NCBI RefSeq assembly: GCF_015732285.1 | Contig: NZ_WIQU01000016.1 | Span: 1 to 64,000, forward strand | Length of the DNA stretch: 64,000 bases | Source of the DNA: Pectinatus frisingensis | GTDB taxonomy: Bacteria > Bacillota > Negativicutes > Selenomonadales > Selenomonadaceae | Reading direction: 5' to 3' | Shown here: one piece after another, positions 53,112-63,487 of the stretch | Layout of the letters: each line of letters opens with the position of its first letter | Numbering within the stretch: position 1 is the first letter of the stretch | Notes under the pieces: generated by a model | What the model was told of the DNA's origin: nothing | Seen by the model: only the letters and a program-made list of their open reading frames with translations | Databases searched by the model: none | Program-made: the position numbers and the translations under genes

Positions 53112-53996
53112 TCAAATAAGATGATGCTCACTCATAAGTACTTTAAGACAATCGTAGTTTGCCGATTCCATATCAGTCAACGGCATACGTAGATTTCCCA
53201 TGTTATACCCCATTATTTTTAATGCTGTTTTCACCGGAATAGGATTAACTTCACTAAATAATGCCGTAATAAGCCTTGCCCAGTCAATCTGCAGCTGAGC
53301 AGCTCCGGTAACATCTCCGGCAAAATATAACTGACACATATCATGCGTAATGTTAGGTGCAATATTGGAAAGCACAGAAATTACCCCTTTGCCCCCTAAC
53401 GAAAGAATTGGGATAATCTGATCATCATTACCTGAATAGATATTGAGTTCATCACCGCAAAGTGCCCTTGTTTTTAATACAGCTGAAATATCACCATTGG
53501 CTTCTTTCACAGCGACAATACGGGGATGTTTAGCAAGCTGTGCATAGGTCTCTGGTTTTATGTTTACACCAGTGCGCGAAGGAACATTATATAAAATAAC
53601 CGGAATATTTATACTATCGGCAATCTGAGTAAAATGTTTTACTAATCCTTTTTGTGTACACTTATTGTAATAAGGCGTCACTGATAAAATGGCATCAGCC
53701 CCAGCTTCCTCAGCAAAACGCGATAATTGTACCGCATATGCAGTATCATTTGAACCTGTGCCGGCAATAACCGGTATACGTCCATGTACTTCATCTACTG
53801 TAAATTTTATAATTTCCTTATGTTCCTCATCACTCATGGTCGAGGCTTCACCAGAAGTTCCGGCAATGACCACAGCATCGGTATGATTGGCAATCTGAAA
53901 TTCGAGCATTTTTTTTAATTCAGGATAATTAATCCCCGTTGTCGTAAATGGAGTAGCAATAGCAACAGCCGCACCCTTGAATATTAGCTTTTTCAT
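53112..53996 (-). CDS. dapA: 4-hydroxy-tetrahydrodipicolinate synthase
   Basis: The 294-residue protein is a class I aldolase of the DapA family: TGTSGEASTMSDEEH, the catalytic tyrosine near VTPYYNKCTQ, YNVPSRTGVN, and the Schiff-base lysine in VAVKEANGD. It condenses pyruvate with aspartate semialdehyde in lysine and diaminopimelate synthesis. The start is ATG 53996 with AGAGGTG upstream. A GTG three codons earlier lies within that site. It stands alone after the M16C protease gene, 24 bases away, so it may be cotranscribed with it. Confidence 0.95.
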   Translation of the reverse strand: MKKLIFKGAAVAIATPFTTTGINYPELKKMLEFQIANHTDAVVIAGTSGEASTMSDEEHKEIIKFTVDEVHGRIPVIAGTGSNDTAYAVQLSRFAEEAGADAILSVTPYYNKCTQKGLVKHFTQIADSINIPVILYNVPSRTGVNIKPETYAQLAKHPRIVAVKEANGDISAVLKTRALCGDELNIYSGNDDQIIPILSLGGKGVISVLSNIAPNITHDMCQLYFAGDVTGAAQLQIDWARLITALFSEVNPIPVKTALKIMGYNMGNLRMPLTDMESANYDCLKVLMSEHHLI

Positions 53997-54020
53997 ACAA
54001 AACACCTCTGATATTTAATT

Positions 54021-56948
54021 TCAGGCCTCAAAAATATTACTTAAAGATTTAAATATATCTTTATGCTTTGCTAATTTGGCTTCATTGCCCACCACGCAAA
54101 TAGCACTATCAGTCAGGCAATCATTAATTAATTCTGCCAAATTCTGTATATCCGCCTGTTTAATTCCCAAAACTTCATTTCGCACATTTTGAATATCAGC
54201 ATCGCAAATATTACGGATATAAGCAACATCCGCAGCTCTTGCCTTACCGGCAGGTGTAAGTGGTGTATCTAAGGTACTTATTGTCCCAATTATATATTTG
54301 GTCATTTCACGCTTGCTGACATTAAATTCCTTTAAAAATTTGACCATATCTTTATAAACCTGCAATGTCTCGGTAAGGTTAGGATCGCGATATGATCCAA
54401 AATATAAATCACCATCGGAACCAAATTTAACAAACGCACCATACGCTCCGCCTAGTACCCGTATTCTATTCCAGAAATAAGTACAGCGCAATATAGTAGA
54501 TAATACCAATAATGAACCGTTATATGCATAACCTTTCCTGACAAAATTGGCACCACAGCCCACATACTGTACTAAACTGGAAGATTGAAACCCCTCGTTA
54601 CGTTTGTTTATCTTAAAGGGAAACGTCTCAGCCGGATACTCAGCGGTATCCAGATTACTTACAAATTCAGTAAATTTACTTTCAAATATATTGTATTGTG
54701 TATCCCTCATCGTTACACTGACTAACAAGTTGCTGCGAGTAAAAACACGTTTCAGTATTTCTGTAAAGTCAGCACATATTTCTTCATATTTTTCATCAAA
54801 ATGGTCTGACAAATTTTTGATAAAGCCATAAAAAGCCAATCCGCCTTGTTCATTATACGCGCCCGATGGTGTAAAATAAGAAGAAAGCCTTGAAGCAACG
54901 ATCTGCTGGGCTGAATTAAGCATCTCCAGCTCCATATTAGTCTTTGATTGTATTATCAATTCTTTTAAACGTTTTTTATCGCTAAATTTGCTGGTAAAGA
55001 TAATTTGATACAGCAACTCAAATAATTCCGGCAGTTTATTGACAAGTGCCTTACTTTTAACAGTAAGTTTAGGCAGAAGCGAATCCGGTTCACCTTTACG
55101 ACTGTATGCTGATAAATCAAAAGTTATACCGCCGGTGTTAAGATTTACAGCGTTAGCCAACTCTTCATAAGAATATTTTGCAGTAGCAACATTACGCAGA
55201 ATATCAACTAATAAAAATGCCTGAGGTAATTTATCAACTGGTATTACAGAAGCATCAAAATAAAAATCAACATATGCTATACCATTAGTATTTATGTTAT
55301 GCTTCAATATTTTTACATCGGCAATATTGTCATGTTCAATAATAAACTTCCTTGCCTGTTTATTAATATCGTTTAAACTCAGCATAGGTATTGTCAATAA
55401 TGCTTCTGGTGAATCAGGTGTCTGTTGACGCATCTTTAGTTTTTTTGTGTCAGCAATTATTTTCGTAATTTCCTGTGAGGACATTGCTGCCTTTTTAACC
55501 GCCATATCAGTTACTGTCTTTTGCTCGTCTGCCGCTGCTATTTTATCATCAGGGATAAAAGTGAAGAGTAATTTATGGGGATTATCAATAATAACTCTTT
55601 TTAATAATTTTTCAAAGTAATCGGTAGATATATTGGCCTTCATATCGGCCAAGAGATTTTCATACTGCAAATAGATTATTGGATCACCGTCATATAGCCA
55701 GCTTTTCATCAACTGGATATTATAAATGAGTCCCTTCGGTGCTTGTCCAAAATCTGCTTCACGCAATTTAAATTCAGTTATATTAAAAGCTGCCTGCAAT
55801 AATGTTTTATCAATGCCATTATCTATAATATCATTAATCGTATCAACAAATATCTTCTGAAACTTATCTATATTCTCCGGTTCCGCACCAGTCACAGTGA
55901 CATTCCACCAAGGCTGCATAAGCCCGTAATCAAAAGATGATGAGACATCTGCGCCAATACCGGCTTTTATAAGAGCATTTCGTAGCGGTGCCGATTGTGA
56001 TTTAAATAATACATAATCCAATAAATCCAATGCAAAACATTCGGTTGCATCGACTGATGTTCCATGACTAAAATTATAACTAAGAAAAGTTTTGTTCTTT
56101 TTATCCTCGTTTGAAGAAACGGGATAAACATCACACAATTTTTTTTCAGCTGCAAAAGGCTGCTGTTTATCTATATGTGATACAATATCAATTCTGGTAA
56201 AATTACTAAGATAGGCATCATTGAAAAACTGCAGTTTTTGCAATATATCCATTTTCCCGTACAAGTAAATATAACTGTTGGCAGGATGATAATATTTTTT
56301 ATGAAAATCAATAAAATCTTTTTGTGTGAGAGTCGGAATACTCACCGGATCACCGCCTGATTCAAAGGCATAGGTATTATCAGGGAACATATTATTTAAA
56401 AGTTTCCTTTCCAATAATTCTTCCGGTGAAGATAAGGCCCCTTTCATTTCATTGTACACAACACCGCTGTATTTAAGGGGAGCATCAACATCATTGATTT
56501 CATAATGCCACCCCTCCTGCATAAGAATCTCCGGTACTTGTGTCATCAAAGGATAAAAAACAGCATCAAGATAAACATCAATGAGATTTTGAAAATCTTT
56601 ATCATTTTGACTGGCAACCGGATACATTGTTTTATCAGGAAAAGTCATGGCATTTAGAAAAGTATTTAAAGATCCCTTTAATAATTCCACGAAAGGTTCC
56701 TTTATAGGAAATTTTCTTGAGCCGCATAATGTTGAATGTTCAATTATATGAGCCACACCGGTGTCATCAGTCGGCGTAGTACGGAAAGTTATTGAAAACA
56801 CCTTATTGTCATCATCATTGGACAGATATAAAAGACGTGCCCCACTTTTTTCATGAACAAATTGATATGCTATACTATCCAGTTCCCCTATCGGGGTTAT
56901 ACGGTTTAATTTAAAACCGTGATATATCTTATTATTTTCAAGTTCCAA
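54021..56948 (-). CDS. M16C zinc metalloprotease, presequence-protease-like
   Basis: The 975-residue protein has the inverted zinc motif HIIEH (67-71) and the downstream VYNEMKGALSSPEELL region with the third ligand glutamate. The full length with four M16 domains matches the PreP/insulinase-like M16C subfamily, which forms a closed chamber and degrades peptides. No signal peptide is present, so it is probably cytoplasmic. It lies just upstream of dapA. Confidence 0.92.
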   Translation of the reverse strand: MELENNKIYHGFKLNRITPIGELDSIAYQFVHEKSGARLLYLSNDDDNKVFSITFRTTPTDDTGVAHIIEHSTLCGSRKFPIKEPFVELLKGSLNTFLNAMTFPDKTMYPVASQNDKDFQNLIDVYLDAVFYPLMTQVPEILMQEGWHYEINDVDAPLKYSGVVYNEMKGALSSPEELLERKLLNNMFPDNTYAFESGGDPVSIPTLTQKDFIDFHKKYYHPANSYIYLYGKMDILQKLQFFNDAYLSNFTRIDIVSHIDKQQPFAAEKKLCDVYPVSSNEDKKNKTFLSYNFSHGTSVDATECFALDLLDYVLFKSQSAPLRNALIKAGIGADVSSSFDYGLMQPWWNVTVTGAEPENIDKFQKIFVDTINDIIDNGIDKTLLQAAFNITEFKLREADFGQAPKGLIYNIQLMKSWLYDGDPIIYLQYENLLADMKANISTDYFEKLLKRVIIDNPHKLLFTFIPDDKIAAADEQKTVTDMAVKKAAMSSQEITKIIADTKKLKMRQQTPDSPEALLTIPMLSLNDINKQARKFIIEHDNIADVKILKHNINTNGIAYVDFYFDASVIPVDKLPQAFLLVDILRNVATAKYSYEELANAVNLNTGGITFDLSAYSRKGEPDSLLPKLTVKSKALVNKLPELFELLYQIIFTSKFSDKKRLKELIIQSKTNMELEMLNSAQQIVASRLSSYFTPSGAYNEQGGLAFYGFIKNLSDHFDEKYEEICADFTEILKRVFTRSNLLVSVTMRDTQYNIFESKFTEFVSNLDTAEYPAETFPFKINKRNEGFQSSSLVQYVGCGANFVRKGYAYNGSLLVLSTILRCTYFWNRIRVLGGAYGAFVKFGSDGDLYFGSYRDPNLTETLQVYKDMVKFLKEFNVSKREMTKYIIGTISTLDTPLTPAGKARAADVAYIRNICDADIQNVRNEVLGIKQADIQNLAELINDCLTDSAICVVGNEAKLAKHKDIFKSLSNIFEA

Positions 56949-57114
56949 GTTATTACTCCTCTATATAATACTAATTTCAACAAATTAAACAGTGAGTTAA
57001 ATAATTATATGCTTGAATTATATCAGAAAATTCATATTCTATAAAGAGAAAAGTTTTGCAGATAGGTCAAAACCATTTTTGTATTACAGCTATTTTAGCA
57101 TAAAACAAAATATG

Positions 57115-57143
57115 TTGAACTGAAAATTATAGGGTTGTATAAT
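57115..57143 (+). promoter_or_regulatory. Sigma-A-type promoter of the M48 peptidase gene
   Basis: TTGAAC (57115-57120) and TATAAT (57138-57143) are separated by 17 bases, about 80 bases upstream of the ATG. Confidence 0.65.
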
Positions 57144-57223
57144 AAAAGCATTAAAAATATAACTATGAATAGGGTAATTGATATTCAATATAAGCAATAA
57201 CATTTAGTATAGGGAGAATAACC

Positions 57224-58327
57224 ATGACAAGGAAGCACCCATATAAAGCTGTAATGCTGTGTGCAGCATGTGCTGCGGCATTTACTTTGTCCACTTTTTT
57301 AACAATACCAAATGCGGCTGCATTCAGCCTTGATAACTTAGGAGGCAGCTTAATAGGTGTAGCAGCTTATTATGCCAGACTCGATTCCTCCGTTAACTAT
57401 TGTGATAATGACGGTCGCGGTGAATATTTCAACAAAATGAAGGAACAATATGGTGTTGATGCTGATCCCACTAAAAATGCAATATTAGATGATATCATGG
57501 CACGTTTATCATCATCAATAGCGCAAAACGATCCGAAAATAAGAGAAAAGCCCTACAATTACTTTGTCAATCCCGATAAATCTTTTAACGCATTCTGTTC
57601 ATTAGGACATAATTTAAGTGTCAATTCTGGTTTGTTTGACTTATTAAATAACAATGAAGATGAAATTGCTTTTGTTGTTGGGCATGAAATGGCACATGGA
57701 CAGCAGGAACATGTAAAAAAAGGAATAAAAAAATCATTGCCGATAAATATCATTGCCAGTGTTTGGGGATCACAGGCAGGCAGCAGCCTGGAAATCATAG
57801 GTATAGATGTACTTGCCAAACAGGCTGATGCCAATATTATTACCAAACCACAAGAATGGCAGGCAGATAATATTGGTTATGGTTATGCAGTCGGTGCCGG
57901 TTATAATCCGGGTGCAGGTGCCGCCGTATGGCAGCGATTTATTGAAAAAATGGGAAAAGACCGATCCAATTTTGTTGGCGAAATATTTTCTCCTTCGGAC
58001 CATCCTAAGGAAGCTGACCGACGTGACAACTATTCCCAAAAAATCACTCAGTACAGCAATAATCATGTCACGGTAAAAGATGGTATAGTTAAAATCAATG
58101 GTAAAGAATTTTTACATGCCGCCAATACTGAAATAATGAGTGGTGATGAACGGGCTTTTCTGATTGGCGGTGCATTGGCTGCTGTCTATCACAATAACAC
58201 TACCATACCTCAAGCATATATAGGTTCAAATAATTATCTCTATTTGGGCAATCAGGACATTTTTATCCCGACAGTAAATGATGGAGCTCCACAATTTCTG
58301 GTAAATAAATTAAATATGATAAAATAA
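57224..58327 (+). CDS. M48 family metalloprotease, exported
   Basis: The 367-residue protein has a signal peptide or anchor (about 8-33; VMLCAACAAAFTLSTFLTI) and a zincin with HEMAH (154-158) and a later EWQADNIGYGYAVGAGYNPG that supplies the third ligand. Members such as BepA/YggG-type proteases act on envelope proteins. GGGAG precedes ATG 57224. It is followed 19 bases later by a gene for another exported protein, so the two form an operon. Confidence 0.9.
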   Translation: MTRKHPYKAVMLCAACAAAFTLSTFLTIPNAAAFSLDNLGGSLIGVAAYYARLDSSVNYCDNDGRGEYFNKMKEQYGVDADPTKNAILDDIMARLSSSIAQNDPKIREKPYNYFVNPDKSFNAFCSLGHNLSVNSGLFDLLNNNEDEIAFVVGHEMAHGQQEHVKKGIKKSLPINIIASVWGSQAGSSLEIIGIDVLAKQADANIITKPQEWQADNIGYGYAVGAGYNPGAGAAVWQRFIEKMGKDRSNFVGEIFSPSDHPKEADRRDNYSQKITQYSNNHVTVKDGIVKINGKEFLHAANTEIMSGDERAFLIGGALAAVYHNNTTIPQAYIGSNNYLYLGNQDIFIPTVNDGAPQFLVNKLNMIK

Positions 58328-58346
58328 ATGAATGTGAGGTTAAAAA

Positions 58347-59081
58347 TTGCTTAACAAGAAACGTAAAGTATTAATCGCCGCATTATCCACTGCTATAATT
58401 GTTATCTGCGGCCTAATTGCTATTTATTCTATGCGGGGACTTTCCCTGTTAAACACCAGTGTTGATGATTCCTTAAAAATCTTCACACAAATAACTTTAC
58501 AAAATGATTTCACAGATGCTTCTAAAGTAGGTCTTGGCAGCCCGGCAACTATAAAACAATGGCAGGATAATAACTTACAAATAAATAAAGATTACTTTAA
58601 AAATGAATTTAAAAATACTTTGTCAGACGAAAAGCTTAACCAACTGGCAGCTGCTGAACTGGACATGAATAAAAAACGTATTATCAAAATAAGTGATGTA
58701 AAAATAACCGGCGATACCGCTACTGCTACCGTAAACATCAGCAAAGTAAATTACAGTGCCATTGTCGATACAGCTGTAAAAAATCTCACCGCGCGAAAAG
58801 AGCAGGAAAACCTCTCTTCACCGGAAAAATTATCAGCCGCACTGGCCGATGAATTGATCAGCGGCTACGAAAACGCCAAGCCATCCGATGAAATGACAAG
58901 TTTTTCTGTCACTTGTCAAAAGGGCCTTATTAATAATGATGTAAAACATTCCGGTAATGATTTAGCTAAAGCATCCGATACGTTGGCAAAATATATTTTG
59001 CCATATATAGCAGGACATTATTGGTACCCACAAAATTTTGATGATTACTTTGCTAATGTTACCAGAGCCGTTGAATCGTAA
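58347..59081 (+). CDS. Membrane-anchored or exported protein of unknown function
   Basis: The 244-residue product has an N-terminal hydrophobic segment (about 8-30; VLIAALSTAIIVICGLIAIY) and an extracytoplasmic domain that begins LSLLNTSVDDSLKIFTQI. The pattern resembles DUF5105-type proteins of Firmicutes. The start is TTG 58347 after GTGAGG. It is likely translated with the M48 protease gene. Function is not known. Confidence 0.65.
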   Translation: MLNKKRKVLIAALSTAIIVICGLIAIYSMRGLSLLNTSVDDSLKIFTQITLQNDFTDASKVGLGSPATIKQWQDNNLQINKDYFKNEFKNTLSDEKLNQLAAAELDMNKKRIIKISDVKITGDTATATVNISKVNYSAIVDTAVKNLTARKEQENLSSPEKLSAALADELISGYENAKPSDEMTSFSVTCQKGLINNDVKHSGNDLAKASDTLAKYILPYIAGHYWYPQNFDDYFANVTRAVES

Positions 59082-59084
59082 AAT

Positions 59085-59128
59085 AAAGAGTTGGGCTAAA
59101 ATGATTTCTCTCATTTTCCCAGCTCTTT
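59085..59128. terminator. Hairpin after the M48 protease operon
   Basis: AAAGAG to AAAATGA pairs with TCATTTT to CTCTTT over 59085-59128 with a small internal mismatch. It follows the operon stop. There is no T-run, so termination efficiency is uncertain. Confidence 0.55.
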
Positions 59129-59556
59129 ACTTTACAGTTGAAAAACCGGCATTAACCACTATAAAATTGCATAATTATGGACAGGTTCATTTGTACCACC
59201 AGATATCCTGCACTGTATTCATCATCAATATTATCTACCGTCACTCGTCACATCCACTTGCACATGAGTTTATCATTATCAGCAAAACCGGAATACAGCT
59301 TTCTAAAAGTGTTCGATTTAGTAGTATAACAATTTTTTAAAAGACTGACAATATAATATTTGTTCAGCATCTTTTATCGATAATTTATCTTTTTTACTTT
59401 TATTAAAAGTTCATGTGTATCCATATCATATTCCTAGCTTATTTATTTTTATTATACAATATTTACCGCTTTTTAAAATATTGCACATTATATAATATTT
59501 GGGCTATAATAATTAATGACGACGATTTATAAATAGTTTTTATGGGAGCATTTTTA
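59129..59556. other. Intergenic gap upstream of miaB without a clear gene
   Basis: The 428 bases are AT-rich towards the right. Short frames exist on both strands, but none has a ribosome binding site or a recognisable sequence. I see no promoter with consensus elements. Confidence 0.5.
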
Positions 59557-60885
59557 ATGAAATATAATGACACATACAAGATCTTAACTTATGGATGTCA
59601 AATGAACGAAAGCGATTCGGCCCGCATGAGTATGCAGCTTGAGAGCATTGGTTATAAAGCTGTTGATTCGTTGACGGATGCCGCAATAATTTTAATAAAT
59701 ACCTGCTGTGTACGGGAAAGCGCTGAAAATAAAATTTATGGTAAGATCGGTGAAATAAAGCACCTGAAACAACAAAACCCATCTTTAATTTTCGGCGTTG
59801 TCGGCTGCATGGCGCAAAAAAATGGTGAACAATTATTCCACAGGGCACCGCATATTGACTTTGTCCTCGGTACCAATAAAATACACGAACTAAATAATGT
59901 AATCAATGAAATAAAACACTCTGGGCATCACTTGACTGACCTTGCACCGGCTGACGGTGGTGTACCTCAGGAAGTTTTGCCACCAAGCAACAACAATTTT
60001 TCAGTATGGGTACCAATTATGTACGGTTGTAATAACTTCTGTACTTATTGTATTGTTCCTTATGTCCGCGGCAGAGAACACAGCAGATCTTTACAATCCA
60101 TCCTTACTGAAGTAACAAATCACGCCAAAAATGGTGTCAGGGAAATAACCCTGCTGGGACAAAATGTCAACTCTTATGGCAAAGACCTGCCGGATACGAA
60201 TTTTGCCAAGCTATTATACGAATTAGATAAAATCACCGGCATTGAACGTATTCGCTACATGACTTCACATCCACGTGATCTTAACGATGAAGTTATCAAT
60301 GTAATAAAAAACGGCCGTCATATATGCACACATTTCCATTTACCCGTCCAGCATGGCAGTGACCGCATTCTTAAAGCAATGAATCGCGGCTATACCACAA
60401 CAGAATATAAGACTCTTATAAAGAAAGTCCGCTCTGCTGTTCCTGGCTGTAGTTTGACCACAGATATCATAGTAGGATTCCCTGGTGAAACAGATGAAGA
60501 CTTTATGTCAATGCTTAACTTTCTTCGGGAAATCCGCTATGATGCCGCCTATACTTTTTTGTATTCTCAACGGTCAGGTACCCCGGCAGCCGCAATGGCT
60601 GAACAAGTACCGGAAAATATAAAAAAGAAACGTTTAAAGCAATTAATGGATTTACAAAATTCCATCAGCCTTGACATTAATAAAACATTTTTGGGAAAAA
60701 CCGTTGATGTTATGGTAGAAGGTCCCAGCCGGACTGACGCGCAGGTATATACCGGTCGTACATCGAATAATAAAATTATTTTGTGGAAAAAATCAGGCAA
60801 TGAAAAACCCGGTGATATCGTAACTATAAAAATTACTCATCCACAAACCTGGGTGCTAAAAGGTGATGCACAATATGCCAAATAA
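59557..60885 (+). CDS. miaB: tRNA-2-methylthio-N6-dimethylallyladenosine synthase MiaB
   Basis: The 442-residue protein has the MTTase N-terminal domain with TYGCQMNESDS, NTCCVRES and GVVGCMAQ, whose three cysteines bind an auxiliary cluster. The radical SAM motif CNNFCTYCIVPYVRGREHSR follows, then HLPVQHGSDRIL and a C-terminal TRAM domain. The enzyme adds a methylthio group to A37 of tRNAs reading UNN codons. ATG 59557 has GGGAG eight bases before it. mutS overlaps the end by 11 bases, a common Firmicutes order. Confidence 0.95.
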   Translation: MKYNDTYKILTYGCQMNESDSARMSMQLESIGYKAVDSLTDAAIILINTCCVRESAENKIYGKIGEIKHLKQQNPSLIFGVVGCMAQKNGEQLFHRAPHIDFVLGTNKIHELNNVINEIKHSGHHLTDLAPADGGVPQEVLPPSNNNFSVWVPIMYGCNNFCTYCIVPYVRGREHSRSLQSILTEVTNHAKNGVREITLLGQNVNSYGKDLPDTNFAKLLYELDKITGIERIRYMTSHPRDLNDEVINVIKNGRHICTHFHLPVQHGSDRILKAMNRGYTTTEYKTLIKKVRSAVPGCSLTTDIIVGFPGETDEDFMSMLNFLREIRYDAAYTFLYSQRSGTPAAAMAEQVPENIKKKRLKQLMDLQNSISLDINKTFLGKTVDVMVEGPSRTDAQVYTGRTSNNKIILWKKSGNEKPGDIVTIKITHPQTWVLKGDAQYAK

Positions 60886-63487
60886 TGATGCAGATCTTAA
60901 AACTGCCGTACCGACAGAAATAACCCCAATGATGCAGCAGTATTATGCCATGAAAGAACAATCCGGTGACTCTATTTTATTCTTTCGTCTGGGCGATTTT
61001 TATGAAATGTTTAATGATGATGCCAAAACTGCCTCGAAAGAGTTGGAACTGACACTCACTTCCCGAAGTAAAATGCCGATGTGCGGCATTCCCTATCATG
61101 CAGCTGAAAACTACATAAACCGCTTGATAAACAAGGGATACAAAGTAGCCATCTGTGAACAGATTGGTGACCCCAAAGCTAAAGGTCTTACCAAAAGAGA
61201 AATAATCAAAATCGTAACGCCTGGTACTGTGATGAATGAATCAGCTTTACCCGGTGTTCAAAATAATTATATATCCCTTATTTACGAACATGATGGACAA
61301 TTAGTTTTAACCGGTGCCGATATTTCAACCGGTGAATGTTTCTATGGAATATACGAGGGAGCTGACCGGTGTCAACTACTGTGCGATGAACTTTACCGTC
61401 TGATGATGGCAGAGCTGCTGCTTGTAGGACAATTCCCCTATGAGAGTATTCTGCAGGAATTTTTAAATTTGCGAATTCCTAAATGTGTCATTACTAAAAT
61501 GACCTCTGTTTCAGAAAATATCAGTGATCGTATCACTGAACATTTTGACGCAGCCAACCGACCGTCAAATAAAAATGCTCAAGCCGCCATTGCAACATTA
61601 CTTGACTATCTGCATGAAACGGTAAAAACTGATTTAAGTCATTTAAATCGTCTGACATATATTGACACTTCCTCCAGTCTGGTCATTGACACATATACAT
61701 TACGTAATTTAGAAATAACCCATAACCTGCATGACGGCAGTAAAAAAGGGACTCTATTTTCCGTTCTCGATTTCACATCTACGGCTATGGGCAGTCGCAA
61801 ACTGGCCAAATGGCTGGAGTATCCTTTACTGGACCGCTATAAAATTGAACAGCGGCTTGACGCTGTTCAAGAACTGGTCAACGACTTTTCCCGTCGTACA
61901 CAATTACGGGAACTATTGAAAAATGTATACGATTTTGAACGTCTCTTAACCAGAGTAGAAGTTGGTACGGCCAATGCCCGTGACATGCTGGCATTAAAAA
62001 ACTCTTTGTATGCTCTGCCACAAATAAAGACCAGTTTAAGCAACATAAAAACACAGTTATTACAAAATGTTTCTGCAAACATAAGTGTTTATACAAGACT
62101 TGCTGATTTATTAGAAAAATCAATTGCTGAAAACCCAGGGTTATTACTCAGGGACGGTGGTATAATAAAGGACGGTTTCAACGAAGAACTTGATGAATAT
62201 CGACGGTTGGCATCCGACAGCCAGTCACTCTTGCAGCAGATGGAAGAACAACAACGCCAGATAACCGGTATAAAATCACTGAAAGTCGGTTATAATAAAG
62301 TATTTGGTTATTTTATTGAAATACGCAAAAGCAATATTGATCAAGTTCCGCTCAATTATATTCGCAAACAGACATTAGTAAACACTGAACGATATATAAC
62401 ACCTGATTTAAAAGAATTTGAAACTAAAATATTAGGGGCCAAAGAAAAAATTCTTCAGATAGAATATCAATTATTCACACAGGTACGGGAAGAAGTAAAA
62501 AAATATATTCCCAGCATTCAAGTAACAGCACGTAATATTGCAACACTTGATGTCATCACCGCTTACGCAGAGGCTGCATCTGAATATAATTACATTCGAC
62601 CGGCAATAAGCAATGATGGTAATATAATTATTCGTGACGGCCGTCATCCGCTTATCGAACGCATTCTCACCCGGGAAATATTTGTACCCAATGATACAGT
62701 ACTTGATAATCAGGAAAATGAAATTCTGATCATAACCGGACCCAATATGGCTGGGAAATCAACATATATGCGTCAAAGCGCTCTTTTGACACTTATGGCC
62801 CAAGCAGGCAGTTTTATTCCGGCGCGCGAGGCAATAATCTCCCCAGTTGACAGAATATTTACCCGGATAGGAGCCAGTGATGATCTTGCCAGTGGACAGA
62901 GTACTTTTATGGTTGAAATGAATGAAGTAGCACACATACTAAAATATGCCACTAAAAATAGTTTGATCATTCTCGATGAAATAGGTCGTGGTACAAGTAC
63001 TTTCGATGGTATGAGCATTGCCCGAGCGGTAATTGAATACATTCGTGATAAAATCAGTGCTAAAACTTTGTTTGCTACTCATTATCATGAACTCACCGAT
63101 TTGGCTGATAATCAACATATTAAAAATTGTTGCGTTGCCGTCAAAGAAAAAGGAAGTAAAGTTGTATTCCTGCGCCGCATTATCAGTGGAAGCGCTGATA
63201 AATCATATGGTATCCATGTAGCCAGGCTTGCCGGCTTGCCAAAGCCAGTAACAGACCGTGCTGAAAAAATACTGACTGATTTAGAAAATAATGAACCGGC
63301 TAAAACTTCTGCGGTTAAAACCGATACTGATAAATCGATCTCAGCACCGGCAATGGATACATTGTTCACTGCAACGCTGCCGGCTGAACTGCTAAAGCTT
63401 GATGTCATGACTATGACGCCATTGGAAGCAATAAACACTCTATATAAATTACAACAACAGGCCCGGCAGGAGGCGGGAAAATTATGA
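60875..63487 (+). CDS. mutS: DNA mismatch repair protein MutS
   Basis: The 870-residue protein has the mismatch-recognition motif GDFYEMF, the connector and clamp domains, and the ATPase domain with GPNMAGKSTYMRQ (about 622-634), ILDEIGRGTSTFDGMSI and FATHYHEL. It binds mismatches and recruits MutL. The start is ATG 60875, with AAAAGGTG nine bases before it; an upstream GTG/ATG pair lies in that site. It overlaps miaB and mutL, so the three are translationally coupled. Confidence 0.97.
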   Translation: MPNNDADLKTAVPTEITPMMQQYYAMKEQSGDSILFFRLGDFYEMFNDDAKTASKELELTLTSRSKMPMCGIPYHAAENYINRLINKGYKVAICEQIGDPKAKGLTKREIIKIVTPGTVMNESALPGVQNNYISLIYEHDGQLVLTGADISTGECFYGIYEGADRCQLLCDELYRLMMAELLLVGQFPYESILQEFLNLRIPKCVITKMTSVSENISDRITEHFDAANRPSNKNAQAAIATLLDYLHETVKTDLSHLNRLTYIDTSSSLVIDTYTLRNLEITHNLHDGSKKGTLFSVLDFTSTAMGSRKLAKWLEYPLLDRYKIEQRLDAVQELVNDFSRRTQLRELLKNVYDFERLLTRVEVGTANARDMLALKNSLYALPQIKTSLSNIKTQLLQNVSANISVYTRLADLLEKSIAENPGLLLRDGGIIKDGFNEELDEYRRLASDSQSLLQQMEEQQRQITGIKSLKVGYNKVFGYFIEIRKSNIDQVPLNYIRKQTLVNTERYITPDLKEFETKILGAKEKILQIEYQLFTQVREEVKKYIPSIQVTARNIATLDVITAYAEAASEYNYIRPAISNDGNIIIRDGRHPLIERILTREIFVPNDTVLDNQENEILIITGPNMAGKSTYMRQSALLTLMAQAGSFIPAREAIISPVDRIFTRIGASDDLASGQSTFMVEMNEVAHILKYATKNSLIILDEIGRGTSTFDGMSIARAVIEYIRDKISAKTLFATHYHELTDLADNQHIKNCCVAVKEKGSKVVFLRRIISGSADKSYGIHVARLAGLPKPVTDRAEKILTDLENNEPAKTSAVKTDTDKSISAPAMDTLFTATLPAELLKLDVMTMTPLEAINTLYKLQQQARQEAGKL

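Noticed and set aside
59038-59340. 100-codon plus-strand ORF before miaB
   Set aside because: It begins inside the previous gene, crosses a hairpin, and lacks a start signal and protein-like composition.
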